A DNA stretch of 64,000 nt from Loxodes magnus (taxonomy: Eukaryota; Ciliophora; Karyorelictea; Loxodida; Loxodidae): positions 1 to 64,000 of the forward strand of contig CAMPDV010002364.1 in NCBI GenBank assembly GCA_946699065.1, in the 5' to 3' direction. The translations under genes and the position numbers were made by a program. Below are positions 12,141 through 27,100 of the stretch, piece after piece; within the stretch, counting starts at the first letter, position 1, and the number at the start of each line of letters is the position of its first letter. A model generated the notes under the pieces. That model made no database searches. It was given only the letters and a program-made list of their open reading frames with translations, and was not told where the DNA came from.

Positions 12141-15100
12141 ATTATGTATTATCTGTGGCTATATCCAGTGATTCAGAGTTCATCGTATCGGGAAGTTATG
12201 ATTAGACGGTGAGACTATGGGACGTCAAGACAGGTACCTGTAAGACCATGAGTGGTCACACTAATTAGGTATTATCTGTGGCTATATCCAGTGATTCAGA
12301 GTTCATCGTATCGGGAAGTTATGATTATACGGTGAGACTATGGGACGTCAAGACAGGTACCTGTAAGACCATGAGTGATCACACTAGTTATGTATCATCT
12401 GTGGCTATATCCAGTGATTCAGAGTTCATCGTATCGGGAAGTTATGATTATACGGTGAGACTATGGGACGTCAAGACAGGTACCTGTAAGACCATGAGTG
12501 ATCACACTAGTTATGTATCATCTGTGGCTATATCCAGTGATTCAGAGTTCATCGTATCGGGAAGTTATGATTATACGGTGAGACTATGGGACGTCAAGAC
12601 AGGTACCTGTAAGACCATGAGTGATCACACTAGTTATGTATCATCTGTGGCTATATCCAGTGATTCAGAGTTCATCGTATCGGGAAGTTATGATTATACG
12701 GTGAGACTATGGGACGTCAAGACAGGTACCTGTAAGACCATGAGTGGTCACACTAGTTATGTATCATCTGTGGCTATATCCAGTGATTCAGAGTTCATCG
12801 TATCGGGAAGTTATGATTAGACGGTGAGACTATGGGACGTCAAGACAGGTACCTGTAAGACCATGAGTGATCACACTAGTTATGTATCATCTGTGGCTAT
12901 ATCCAGTGATTCAGAGTTCATCGTATCGGGTAGTGGAGATTATACGGTGAGACTATGGGACGTCAAGACAGGTACCTGTAAGACCATGAGTGGTCACACA
13001 CATTATGTATCATCTGTGGCTATATCCAGTGATTCAGAGTTCATCGTATCGGTAAGTGCAGATTAGACGGTGAGACTATGGGACGTCAAGACAGGTACCT
13101 GTAAGACCATGAGTGGTCACACTAGTTATGTATCATCTGTGGCTATATCCAGTGATTCAGAGTTCATCGTATCGGTAAGTGCAGATTAGACGGTGAGACT
13201 ATGGGACGTCAAGACAGGTACCTGTAAGACCATGAGTGATCACACTAGTTATGTATTATCTGTGGCTATATCCAGTGATTCAGAGTTCATCGTATCGGGA
13301 AGTTATGATTATACGGTGAGACTATGGGACGTCAAGACAGGTACCTGTAAGACCATGAGTGATCACACACATTATGTATTATCTGTGGCTATATCCAGTG
13401 ATTCAGAGTTCATCGTATCGGGAAGTGCAGATTAGACGGTGAGACTATGGGACGTCAAGACAGGTACCTGTAAGACCATGAGTGGTCACACTAGTTATGT
13501 ATCATCTGTGGCTATATCCAGTGATTCAGAGTTCATCGTATCGGGAAGTTATGATTAGACGGTGAGACTATGGGACGTCAAGACAGGTACCTGTAAGACC
13601 ATGAGTGATCACACTAGTTATGTATTATCTGTGGCTATATCCAGTGATTCAGAGTTCATCGTATCGGGAAGTGCAGATTATACGGTGATACTATGGGACG
13701 TCAAGACAGGTACCTGTAAGACCATGAGTGATCACACTAGTTATGTATCATCTGTGGCTATATCCAGTGATTCAGAGTTCATCGTATCGGGAAGTTATGA
13801 TTATACTGTGAGACTATGGGACGTCAAGACAGGTACCTGTAAGACCATGAGTGGTCACACTAATTAGGTATTATCTGTGGCTATATCCAGTGATTCAGAG
13901 TTCATCATATCGGGAAGTTATGATTAGACGGTGAGACTATGGGACGTCAAGACAGGTACCTGTAAGACCATGAGTGATCACACTAGTTATGTATCATCTG
14001 TGGCTATATCCAGTGATTCAGAGTTCATCGTATCGGGAAGTTATGATTATACTGTGAGACTATGGGACGTCAAGATAGGTACCTGTAAGACCATGAGTGG
14101 TCACACACATTATGTATTATCTGTGGCTATATCCAGTGATTCAGAGTTCATCGTATCGGGAAGTTATGATTATACGGTGAGACTATGGGACGTCAAGACA
14201 GGTACCTGTAAGACCATGAGTGGTCACACACATTATGTATCATCTGTGGCTATATCCAGTGATTCAGAGTTCATCGTATCGGGTAGTGGAGATTATACGG
14301 TGAGACTATGGGACGTCAAGACAGGTACCTGTAAGACCATGAGTGGTCACACACATTATGTATTATCTGTGGCTATATCCAGTGATTCAGAGTTCATCAT
14401 ATCGGGAAGTTATGATTATACGGTGAGACTATGGGACGTCAAGACAGGTACCTGTAAGACCATGAGTGGTCACACACATTATGTATTATCTGTGGCTATA
14501 TCCAGTGATTCAGAGTTCATCATATCGGGAAGTTATGATTATACGGTGAGACTATGGGACGTCAAGACAGGTACCTGTAAGACCATGAGTGGTCACACAC
14601 ATTATGTATTATCTGTGGCTATATCCAGTGATTCAGAGTTCATCATATCGGGAAGTTATGATTATACGGTGAGACTATGGGACGTCAAGACAGGTACCTG
14701 TAAGACCATGAGTGATCACACTAGTTATGTATCATCTGTGGCTATATCCAGTGATTCAGAGTTCATCGTATCGGGAAGTTATGATTATACGGTGAGACTA
14801 TGGGACGTCAAGACAGGTACCTGTAAGACCATGAGTGGTCACACTAATTATGTATCATCTGTGGCTATATCCAGTGATTCAGAGTTCATCGTATCGGGAA
14901 GTTATGATTATACGGTGATACTATGGGACGTCAAGACAGGTACCCGTAAGACCATGAGTGGTCACACTAATTAGGTATTATCTGTGGCTATATCCAGTGA
15001 TTCAGAGTTCATCGTATCGGGAAGTTATGATTATACTGTGAGACTATGGGACGTCAAGACAGGTACCTGTAAGACCATGAGTGGTCACACTAATTAGGTA

Positions 15101-18100
15101 TTATCTGTGGCTATATCCAGTGATTCAGAGTTCATCGTATCGGGAAGTTATGATTATACGGTGAGACTATGGGACGTCAAGACAGGTACCTGTAAGACCA
15201 TGAGTGATCACACTAGTTATGTATCATCTGTGGCTATATCCAGTGATTCAGAGTTCATCGTATCGGGTAGTGGAGATTATACGGTGAGACTATGGGACGT
15301 CAAGACAGGTACCTGTAAGACCATGAGTGGTCACACACATTATGTATTATCTGTGGCTATATCCAGTGATTCAGAGTTCATCGTATCGGGAAGTTATGAT
15401 TATACGGTGAGACTATGGGACGTCAAGACAGGTACCTGTAAGACCATGAGTGGTCACACACATTATGTATTATCTGTGGCTATATCCAGTGATTCAGAGT
15501 TCATCGTATCGGGAAGTTATGATTAGACGGTGAGACTATGGGACGTCAAGACAGGTACCTGTAAGACCATGAGTGGTCACACTAGTTATGTATCATCTGT
15601 GGCTATATCCAGTGATTCAGAGTTCATCGTATCGGGAAGTTATGATTATACGGTGATACTATGGGACGTCAAGACAGGTACCTGTAAGACCATGAGTGAT
15701 CACACTAGTTATGTATCATCTGTGGCTATATCCAGTGATTCAGAGTTCATCGTATCGGGAAGTTATGATTATACGGTGATACTATGGGACGTCAAGACAG
15801 GTACCTGTAAGACCATGAGTGGTCACACTAGTTATGTATCATCTGTGGCTATATCCAGTGATTCAGAGTTCATCGTATCGGGAAGTTATGATTATACGGT
15901 GAGACTATGGGACGTCAAGACAGGTACCTGTAAGACCATGAGTGATCACACTAGTTATGTATCATCTGTGGCTATATCCAGTGATTCAGAGTTCATCGTA
16001 TCGGGAAGTTATGATTATACGGTGAGACTATGGGACGTCAAGACAGGTACCTGTAAGACCATGAGTGATCACACTAGTTATGTATCATCTGTGGCTATAT
16101 CCAGTGATTCAGAGTTCATCGTATCGGGAAGTTATGATTATACGGTGAGACTATGGGACGTCAAGACAGGTACCTGTAAGACCATGAGTGATCACACACA
16201 TTATGTATTATCTGTGGCTATATCCAGTGATTCAGAGTTCATCGTATCGGGAAGTTATGATTATACGGTGATACTATGGGACGTCAAGACAGGTACCTGT
16301 AAGACCATGAGTGATCACACTAGTTATGTATCATCTGTGGCTATATCCAGTGATTCAGAGTTCATCGTATCGGGAAGTTATGATTATACGGTGAGACTAT
16401 GGGACGTCAAGACAGGTACCTGTAAGACCATGAGTGGTCACACTAATTATGTATTATCTGTGGCTATATCCAGTGATTCAGAGTTCATCGTATCGGGAAG
16501 TTATGATTATACGGTGATACTATGGGACGTCAAGACAGGTACCCGTAAGACCATGAGTGGTCACACTAATTAGGTATCATCTGTGGCTATATCCAGTGAT
16601 TCAGAGTTCATCGTATCGGGAAGTTATGATTATACGGTGAGACTATGGGACGTCAAGACAGGTACCTGTAAGACCATGAGTGGTCACACTAATTATGTAT
16701 TATCTGTGGCTATATCCAGTGATTCAGAGTTCATCGTATCGGGAAGTTATGATTATACGGTGATACTATGGGACGTCAAGACAGGTACCTGTAAGACCAT
16801 GAGTGGTCACACAGATTAGGTATCATCTGTGGCTATATCCAGTGATTCAGAGTTCATCGTATCGGGAAGTTATGATTAGACGGTGAGACTATGGGACGTC
16901 AAGACAGGTACCTGTAAGACCATGAGTGGTCACACTAGTTATGTATCATCTGTGGCTATATCCAGTGATTCAGAGTTCATCGTATCGGGAAGTTATGATT
17001 ATACGGTGAGACTATGGGACGTCAAGACAGGTACCTGTAAGACCATGAGTGATCACACTAGTTATGTATTATCTGTGGCTATATCCAGTGATTCAGAGTT
17101 CATCGTATCGGGTAGTGGAGATTATACGGTGAGACTATGGGACGTCAAGACAGGTACCTGTAAGACCATGAGTGGTCACACACATTATGTATTATCTGTG
17201 GCTATATCCAGTGATTCAGAGTTCATCGTATCGGGAAGTTATGATTATACGGTGAGACTATGGGACGTCAAGACAGGTACCTGTAAGACCATGAGTGGTC
17301 ACACACATTATGTATTATCTGTGGCTATATCCAGTGATTCAGAGTTCATCATATCGGGAAGTTATGATTATACGGTGAGACTATGGGACGTCAAGACAGG
17401 TACCTGTAAGACCATGAGTGATCACACTAGTTATGTATCATCTGTGGCTATATCCAGTGATTCAGAGTTCATCATATCGGGAAGTTATGATTATACGGTG
17501 AGACTATGGGACGTCAAGACAGGTACCTGTAAGACCATGAGTGGTCACACTAGTTATGTATCATCTGTGGCTATATCCAGTGATTCAGAGTTCATCGTAT
17601 CGGGAAGTTATGATTATACGGTGAGACTATGGGACGTCAAGACAGGTACCTGTAAGACCATGAGTGGTCACACTAATTATGTATTATCTGTGGCTATATC
17701 CAGTGATTCAGAGTTCATCGTATCGGGAAGTTATGATTATACGGTGATACTATGGGACGTCAAGACAGGTACCTGTAAGACCATGAGTGGTCACACACAT
17801 TATGTATCATCTGTGGCTATATCCAGTGATTCAGAGTTCATCGTATCGGGTAGTGGAGATTATACGGTGAGACTATGGGACGTCAAGACAGGTACCTGTA
17901 AGACCATGAGTGGTCACACACATTATGTATTATCTGTGGCTATATCCAGTGATTCAGAGTTCATCATATCGGGAAGTTATGATTATACGGTGAGACTATG
18001 GGACGTCAAGACAGGTACCTGTAAGACCATGAGTGATCACACTAGTTATGTATCATCTGTGGCTATATCCAGTGATTCAGAGTTCATCATATCGGGAAGT

Positions 18101-21100
18101 TATGATTATACGGTGAGACTATGGGACGTCAAGACAGGTACCTGTAAGACCATGAGTGGTCACACTAGTTATGTATCATCTGTGGCTATATCCAGTGATT
18201 CAGAGTTCATCGTATCGGGTAGTGGAGATTATACGGTGAGACTATGGGACGTCAAGACAGGTACCTGTAAGACCATGAGTGGTCACACTAGTTATGTATC
18301 ATCTGTGGCTATATCCAGTGATTCAGAGTTCATCGTATCGGGAAGTTATGATTATACTGTGAGACTATGGGACGTCAAGACAGGTACCTGTAAGACCATG
18401 AGTGGTCACACACATTATGTATCATCTGTGGCTATATCCAGTGATTCAGAGTTCATCGTATCGGGAAGTTATGATTATACGGTGAGACTATGGGACGTCA
18501 AGACAGGTACCTGTAAGACCATGAGTGATCACACTAGTTATGTATCATCTGTGGCTATATCCAGTGATTCAGAGTTCATCGTATCGGGAAGTTATGATTA
18601 TACGGTGAGACTATGGGACGTCAAGACAGGTACCTGTAAGACCATGAGTGGTCACACACATTATGTATCATCTGTGGCTATATCCAGTGATTCAGAGTTC
18701 ATCGTATCGGGAAGTTATGATTATACGGTGAGACTATGGGACGTCAAGACAGGTACCTGTAAGACCATGAGTGGTCACACTAGTTATGTATCATCTGTGG
18801 CTATATCCAGTGATTCAGAGTTCATCGTATCGGGAAGTTATGATTAGACTGTGAGACTATGGGACGTCAAGACAGGTACCTGTAAGACCATGAGTGGTCA
18901 CACTAATTAGGTATTATCTGTGGCTATATCAAGTGATTCAGAGTTCATCGTATCGGGAAGTTATGATTATACGGTGAGACTATGGGACGTCAAGACAGGT
19001 ACCTGTAAGACCATGAGTGGTCACACTAGTTATGTATCATCTGTGGCTATATCCAGTGATTCAGAGTTCATCGTATCGGGAAGTTATGATTATACTGTGA
19101 GACTATGGGACGTCAAGACAGGTACCTGTAAGACCATGAGTGGTCACACTAGTTATGTATCATCTGTGGCTATATCCAGTGATTCAGAGTTCATCGTATC
19201 GGGTAGTGGAGATTATACGGTGAGACTATGGGACGTCAAGACAGGTACCTGTAAGACCATGAGTGGTCACACACATTATGTATTATCTGTGGCTATATCC
19301 AGTGATTCAGAGTTCATCGTATCGGGAAGTTATGATTATACGGTGAGACTATGGGACGTCAAGACAGGTACCTGTAAGACCATGAGTGGTCACACTAATT
19401 ATGTATTATCTGTGGCTATATCCAGTGATTCAGAGTTCATCGTATCGGGAAGTTATGATTATACGGTGATACTATGGGACGTCAAGACAGGTACCTGTAA
19501 GACCATGAGTGGTCACACTAGTTATGTATCATCTGTGGCTATATCCAGTGATTCAGAGTTCATCGTATCGGGAAGTTATGATTAGACGGTGAGACTATGG
19601 GACGTCAAGACAGGTACCTGTAAGACCATGAGTGGTCACACTAATTAGGTATTATCTGTGGCTATATCCAGTGATTCAGAGTTCATCGTATCGGGAAGTT
19701 ATGATTATACGGTGAGACTATGGGACGTCAAGACAGGTACCTGTAAGACCATGAGTGGTCACACTAGTTATGTATTATCTGTGGCTATATCCAGTGATTC
19801 AGAGTTCATCGTATCGGGAAGTTATGATTAGACTGTGAGACTATGGGACGTCAAGACAGGTACCTGTAAGACCATGAGTGGTCACACTAGTTATGTATTA
19901 TCTGTGGCTATATCCAGTGATTCAGAGTTCATCGTATCGGGAAGTTATGATTATACGGTGAGACTATGGGACGTCAAGACAGGTACCTGTAAGACCATGA
20001 GTGGTCACACTAGTTATGTATCATCTGTGGCTATATCCAGTGATTCAGAGTTCATCGTATCGGGAAGTTATGATTAGACGGTGAGACTATGGGACGTCAA
20101 GACAGGTACCTGTAAGACCATGAGTGGTCACACTAGTTATGTATCATCTGTGGCTATATCCAGTGATTCAGAGTTCATCGTATCGGGAAGTTATGATTAG
20201 ACGGTGAGACTATGGGACGTCAAGACAGGTACCTGTAAGACCATGAGTGATCACACTAGTTATGTATCATCTGTGGCTATATCCAGTGATTCAGAGTTCA
20301 TCGTATCGGGAAGTTATGATTATACGGTGAGACTATGGGACGTCAAGACAGGTACCTGTAAGACCATGAGTGGTCACACTAGTTATGTATCATCTGTGGC
20401 TATATCCAGTGATTCAGAGTTCATCGTATCGGGAAGTTATGATTATACGGTGAGACTATGGGACGTCAAGACAGGTACCTGTAAGACCATGAGTGGTCAC
20501 ACTAGTTATGTATCATCTGTGGCTATATCCAGTGATTCAGAGTTCATCGTATCGGGAAGTTATGATTATACGGTGATACTATGGGACGTCAAGACAGGTA
20601 CCTGTAAGACCATGAGTGGTCACACTAGTTATGTATCATCTGTGGCTATATCCAGTGATTCAGAGTTCATCGTATCGGGAAGTTATGATTAGACGGTGAG
20701 ACTATGGGACGTCAAGACAGGTACCTGTAAGACCATGAGTGGTCACACTAGTTATGTATCATCTGTGGCTATATCCAGTGATTCAGAGTTCATCGTATCG
20801 GGAAGTTATGATTAGACGGTGAGACTATGGGACGTCAAGACAGGTACCTGTAAGACCATGAGTGATCACACTAGTTATGTATCATCTGTGGCTATATCCA
20901 GTGATTCAGAGTTCATCGTATCGGGAAGTTATGATTATACTGTGAGACTATGGGACGTCAAGACAGGTACCTGTAAGACCATGAGTGATCACACTAGTTA
21001 TGTATCATCTGTGGCTATATCCAGTGATTCAGAGTTCATCGTATCGGGAAGTTATGATTATACTGTGAGACTATGGGACGTCAAGACAGGTACCTGTAAG

Positions 21101-24100
21101 ACCATGAGTGGTCACAAACATTATGTATTATCTGTGGCTATATCCAGTGATTCAGAGTTCATCGTATCGGGAAGTTATGATTATACGGTGAGACTATGGG
21201 ACGTCAAGACAGGTACCTGTAAGACCATGAGTGATCACACTAGTTATGTATCATCTGTGGCTATATCCAGTGATTCAGAGTTCATCGTATCGGGAAGTTA
21301 TGATTATACGGTGAGACTATGGGACGTCAAGACAGGTACCTGTAAGACCATGAGTGGTCACACTAGTTATGTATCATCTGTGGCTATATCCAGTGATTCA
21401 GAGTTCATCGTATCGGGAAGTTATGATTATACGGTGAGACTATGGGACGTCAAGACAGGTACCTGTAAGACCATGAGTGGTCACACTAGTTATGTATCAT
21501 CTGTGGCTATATCCAGTGATTCAGAGTTCATCGTATCGGGAAGTTATGATTATACGGTGATACTATGGGACGTCAAGACAGGTACCTGTAAGACCATGAG
21601 TGGTCACACTAGTTATGTATCATCTGTGGCTATATCCAGTGATTCAGAGTTCATCGTATCGGGAAGTTATGATTAGACGGTGAGACTATGGGACGTCAAG
21701 ACAGGTACCTGTAAGACCATGAGTGGTCACACTAGTTATGTATCATCTGTGGCTATATCCAGTGATTCAGAGTTCATCGTATCGGGAAGTTATGATTAGA
21801 CGGTGAGACTATGGGACGTCAAGACAGGTACCTGTAAGACCATGAGTGATCACACTAGTTATGTATCATCTGTGGCTATATCCAGTGATTCAGAGTTCAT
21901 CGTATCGGGAAGTTATGATTATACGGTGAGACTATGGGACGTCAAGACAGGTACCTGTAAGACCATGAGTGGTCACACACATTATGTATTATCTGTGGCT
22001 ATATCCAGTGATTCAGAGTTCATCGTATCGGGAAGTTATGATTATACGGTGAGACTATGGGACGTCAAGACAGGTACCTGTAAGACCATGAGTGGTCACA
22101 CACATTATGTATTATCTGTGGCTATATCCAGTGATTCAGAGTTCATCGTATCGGGAAGTTATGATTAGACGGTGAGACTATGGGACGTCAAGACAGGTAC
22201 CTGTAAGACCATGAGTGGTCACACTAGTTATGTATCATCTGTGGCTATATCCAGTGATTCAGAGTTCATCGTATCGGGAAGTTATGATTATACGGTGATA
22301 CTATGGGACGTCAAGACAGGTACCTGTAAGACCATGAGTGATCACACTAGTTATGTATCATCTGTGGCTATATCCAGTGATTCAGAGTTCATCGTATCGG
22401 GAAGTTATGATTATACGGTGATACTATGGGACGTCAAGACAGGTACCTGTAAGACCATGAGTGGTCACACTAGTTATGTATCATCTGTGGCTATATCCAG
22501 TGATTCAGAGTTCATCGTATCGGGAAGTTATGATTATACGGTGAGACTATGGGACGTCAAGACAGGTACCTGTAAGACCATGAGTGATCACACTAGTTAT
22601 GTATCATCTGTGGCTATATCCAGTGATTCAGAGTTCATCGTATCGGGAAGTTATGATTATACGGTGAGACTATGGGACGTCAAGACAGGTACCTGTAAGA
22701 CCATGAGTGATCACACTAGTTATGTATCATCTGTGGCTATATCCAGTGATTCAGAGTTCATCGTATCGGGAAGTTATGATTATACGGTGAGACTATGGGA
22801 CGTCAAGACAGGTACCTGTAAGACCATGAGTGATCACACACATTATGTATTATCTGTGGCTATATCCAGTGATTCAGAGTTCATCGTATCGGGAAGTTAT
22901 GATTATACGGTGATACTATGGGACGTCAAGACAGGTACCTGTAAGACCATGAGTGATCACACTAGTTATGTATCATCTGTGGCTATATCCAGTGATTCAG
23001 AGTTCATCGTATCGGGAAGTTATGATTATACGGTGAGACTATGGGACGTCAAGACAGGTACCTGTAAGACCATGAGTGGTCACACTAATTATGTATTATC
23101 TGTGGCTATATCCAGTGATTCAGAGTTCATCGTATCGGGAAGTTATGATTATACGGTGATACTATGGGACGTCAAGACAGGTACCCGTAAGACCATGAGT
23201 GGTCACACTAATTAGGTATCATCTGTGGCTATATCCAGTGATTCAGAGTTCATCGTATCGGGAAGTTATGATTATACGGTGAGACTATGGGACGTCAAGA
23301 CAGGTACCTGTAAGACCATGAGTGGTCACACACATTATGTATTATCTGTGGCTATATCCAGTGATTCAGAGTTCATCGTATCGGGAAGTTATGATTATAC
23401 TGTGAGACTATGGGACGTCAAGACAGGTACCTGTAAGACCATGAGTGGTCACACAGATTAGGTATCATCTGTGGCTATATCCAGTGATTCAGAGTTCATC
23501 GTATCGGGAAGTTATGATTAGACGGTGAGACTATGGGACGTCAAGACAGGTACCTGTAAGACCATGAGTGGTCACACTAGTTATGTATCATCTGTGGCTA
23601 TATCCAGTGATTCAGAGTTCATCGTATCGGGAAGTTATGATTATACGGTGAGACTATGGGACGTCAAGACAGGTACCTGTAAGACCATGAGTGATCACAC
23701 TAGTTATGTATTATCTGTGGCTATATCCAGTGATTCAGAGTTCATCGTATCGGGTAGTGGAGATTATACGGTGAGACTATGGGACGTCAAGACAGGTACC
23801 TGTAAGACCATGAGTGGTCACACACATTATGTATTATCTGTGGCTATATCCAGTGATTCAGAGTTCATCGTATCGGGAAGTTATGATTATACGGTGAGAC
23901 TATGGGACGTCAAGACAGGTACCTGTAAGACCATGAGTGGTCACACACATTATGTATTATCTGTGGCTATATCCAGTGATTCAGAGTTCATCATATCGGG
24001 AAGTTATGATTATACGGTGAGACTATGGGACGTCAAGACAGGTACCTGTAAGACCATGAGTGGTCACAAACATTATGTATTATCTGTGGCTATATCCAGT

Positions 24101-27100
24101 GATTCAGAGTTCATCGTATCGGGAAGTTATGATTATACGGTGAGACTATGGGACGTCAAGACAGGTACCTGTAAGACCATGAGTGATCACACTAGTTATG
24201 TATCATCTGTGGCTATATCCAGTGATTCAGAGTTCATCGTATCGGGAAGTTATGATTATACGGTGAGACTATGGGACGTCAAGACAGGTACCTGTAAGAC
24301 CATGAGTGGTCACACTAGTTATGTATCATCTGTGGCTATATCCAGTGATTCAGAGTTCATCGTATCGGGAAGTTATGATTATACGGTGAGACTATGGGAC
24401 GTCAAGACAGGTACCTGTAAGACCATGAGTGGTCACACTAGTTATGTATCATCTGTGGCTATATCCAGTGATTCAGAGTTCATCGTATCGGGAAGTTATG
24501 ATTATACGGTGATACTATGGGACGTCAAGACAGGTACCTGTAAGACCATGAGTGGTCACACTAGTTATGTATCATCTGTGGCTATATCCAGTGATTCAGA
24601 GTTCATCGTATCGGGAAGTTATGATTAGACGGTGAGACTATGGGACGTCAAGACAGGTACCTGTAAGACCATGAGTGGTCACACTAGTTATGTATCATCT
24701 GTGGCTATATCCAGTGATTCAGAGTTCATCGTATCGGGAAGTTATGATTAGACGGTGAGACTATGGGACGTCAAGACAGGTACCTGTAAGACCATGAGTG
24801 ATCACACTAGTTATGTATCATCTGTGGCTATATCCAGTGATTCAGAGTTCATCGTATCGGGAAGTTATGATTATACTGTGAGACTATGGGACGTCAAGAC
24901 AGGTACCTGTAAGACCATGAGTGATCACACTAGTTATGTATCATCTGTGGCTATATCCAGTGATTCAGAGTTCATCGTATCGGGAAGTTATGATTATACT
25001 GTGAGACTATGGGACGTCAAGACAGGTACCTGTAAGACCATGAGTGGTCACACACATTATGTATTATCTGTGGCTATATCCAGTGATTCAGAGTTCATCG
25101 TATCGGGAAGTTATGATTATACTGTGAGACTATGGGACGTCAAGACAGGTACCTGTAAGACCATGAGTGATCACACTAGTTATGTATCATCTGTGGCTAT
25201 ATCCAGTGATTCAGAGTTCATCGTATCGGGAAGTTATGATTATACTGTGAGACTATGGGACGTCAAGACAGGTACCTGTAAGACCATGAGTGATCACACT
25301 AGTTATGTATCATCTGTGGCTATATCCAGTGATTCAGAGTTCATCGTATCGGGTAGTGGAGATTATACGGTGAGACTATGGGACGTCAAGACAGGTACCT
25401 GTAAGACCATGAGTGGTCACACACATTATGTATTATCTGTGGCTATATCCAGTGATTCAGAGTTCATCGTATCGGGAAGTTATGATTATACGGTGATACT
25501 ATGGGACGTCAAGACAGGTACCTGTAAGACCATGAGTGGTCACACTAGTTATGTATCATCTGTGGCTATATCCAGTGATTCAGAGTTCATCGTATCGGGA
25601 AGTTATGATTATACGGTGAGACTATGGGACGTCAAGACAGGTACCTGTAAGACCATGAGTGGTCACACTAGTTATGTATCATCTGTGGCTATATCCAGTG
25701 ATTCAGAGTTCATCGTATCGGGAAGTTATGATTAGACGGTGAGACTATGGGACGTCAAGACAGGTACCTGTAAGACCATGAGTGATCACACTAGTTATGT
25801 ATCATCTGTGGCTATATCCAGTGATTCAGAGTTCATCGTATCGGGAAGTTATGATTATACTGTGAGACTATGGGACGTCAAGACAGGTACCTGTAAGACC
25901 ATGAGTGATCACACTAGTTATGTATCATCTGTGGCTATATCCAGTGATTCAGAGTTCATCGTATCGGGAAGTTATGATTATACTGTGAGACTATGGGACG
26001 TCAAGACAGGTACCTGTAAGACCATGAGTGGTCACAAACATTATGTATTATCTGTGGCTATATCCAGTGATTCAGAGTTCATCGTATCGGGAAGTTATGA
26101 TTATACGGTGAGACTATGGGACGTCAAGACAGGTACCTGTAAGACCATGAGTGATCACACTAGTTATGTATCATCTGTGGCTATATCCAGTGATTCAGAG
26201 TTCATCGTATCGGGAAGTTATGATTATACGGTGAGACTATGGGACGTCAAGACAGGTACCTGTAAGACCATGAGTGGTCACACTAGTTATGTATCATCTG
26301 TGGCTATATCCAGTGATTCAGAGTTCATCGTATCGGGAAGTTATGATTATACGGTGATACTATGGGACGTCAAGACAGGTACCTGTAAGACCATGAGTGG
26401 TCACACTAGTTATGTATCATCTGTGGCTATATCCAGTGATTCAGAGTTCATCGTATCGGGAAGTTATGATTATACGGTGAGACTATGGGACGTCAAGACA
26501 GGTACCTGTAAGACCATGAGTGGTCACACTAGTTATGTATCATCTGTGGCTATATCCAGTGATTCAGAGTTCATCGTATCGGGAAGTTATGATTAGACGG
26601 TGAGACTATGGGACGTCAAGACAGGTACCTGTAAGACCATGAGTGATCACACTAGTTATGTATCATCTGTGGCTATATCCAGTGATTCAGAGTTCATCGT
26701 ATCGGGAAGTTATGATTATACTGTGAGACTATGGGACGTCAAGACAGGTACCTGTAAGACCATGAGTGATCACACTAGTTATGTATCATCTGTGGCTATA
26801 TCCAGTGATTCAGAGTTCATCGTATCGGGAAGTTATGATTATACTGTGAGACTATGGGACGTCAAGACAGGTACCTGTAAGACCATGAGTGGTCACAAAC
26901 ATTATGTATCATCTGTGGCTATATCCAGTGATTCAGAGTTCATCGTATCGGGAAGTTATGATTATACGGTGAGACTATGGGACGTCAAGACAGGTACCTG
27001 TAAGACCATGAGTGATCACACACATTATGTATTATCTGTGGCTATATCCAGTGATTCAGAGTTCATCGTATCGGGAAGTTATGATTATACGGTGATACTA

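Noticed and set aside
13048-13185. Splice donor-like GTAAGT in the SVSAD units, with GCAG nearby
   Set aside because: It arises from one GGA to GTA change in a coding unit. The reading frame continues normally through it, and removing an intron there is not needed to explain anything.
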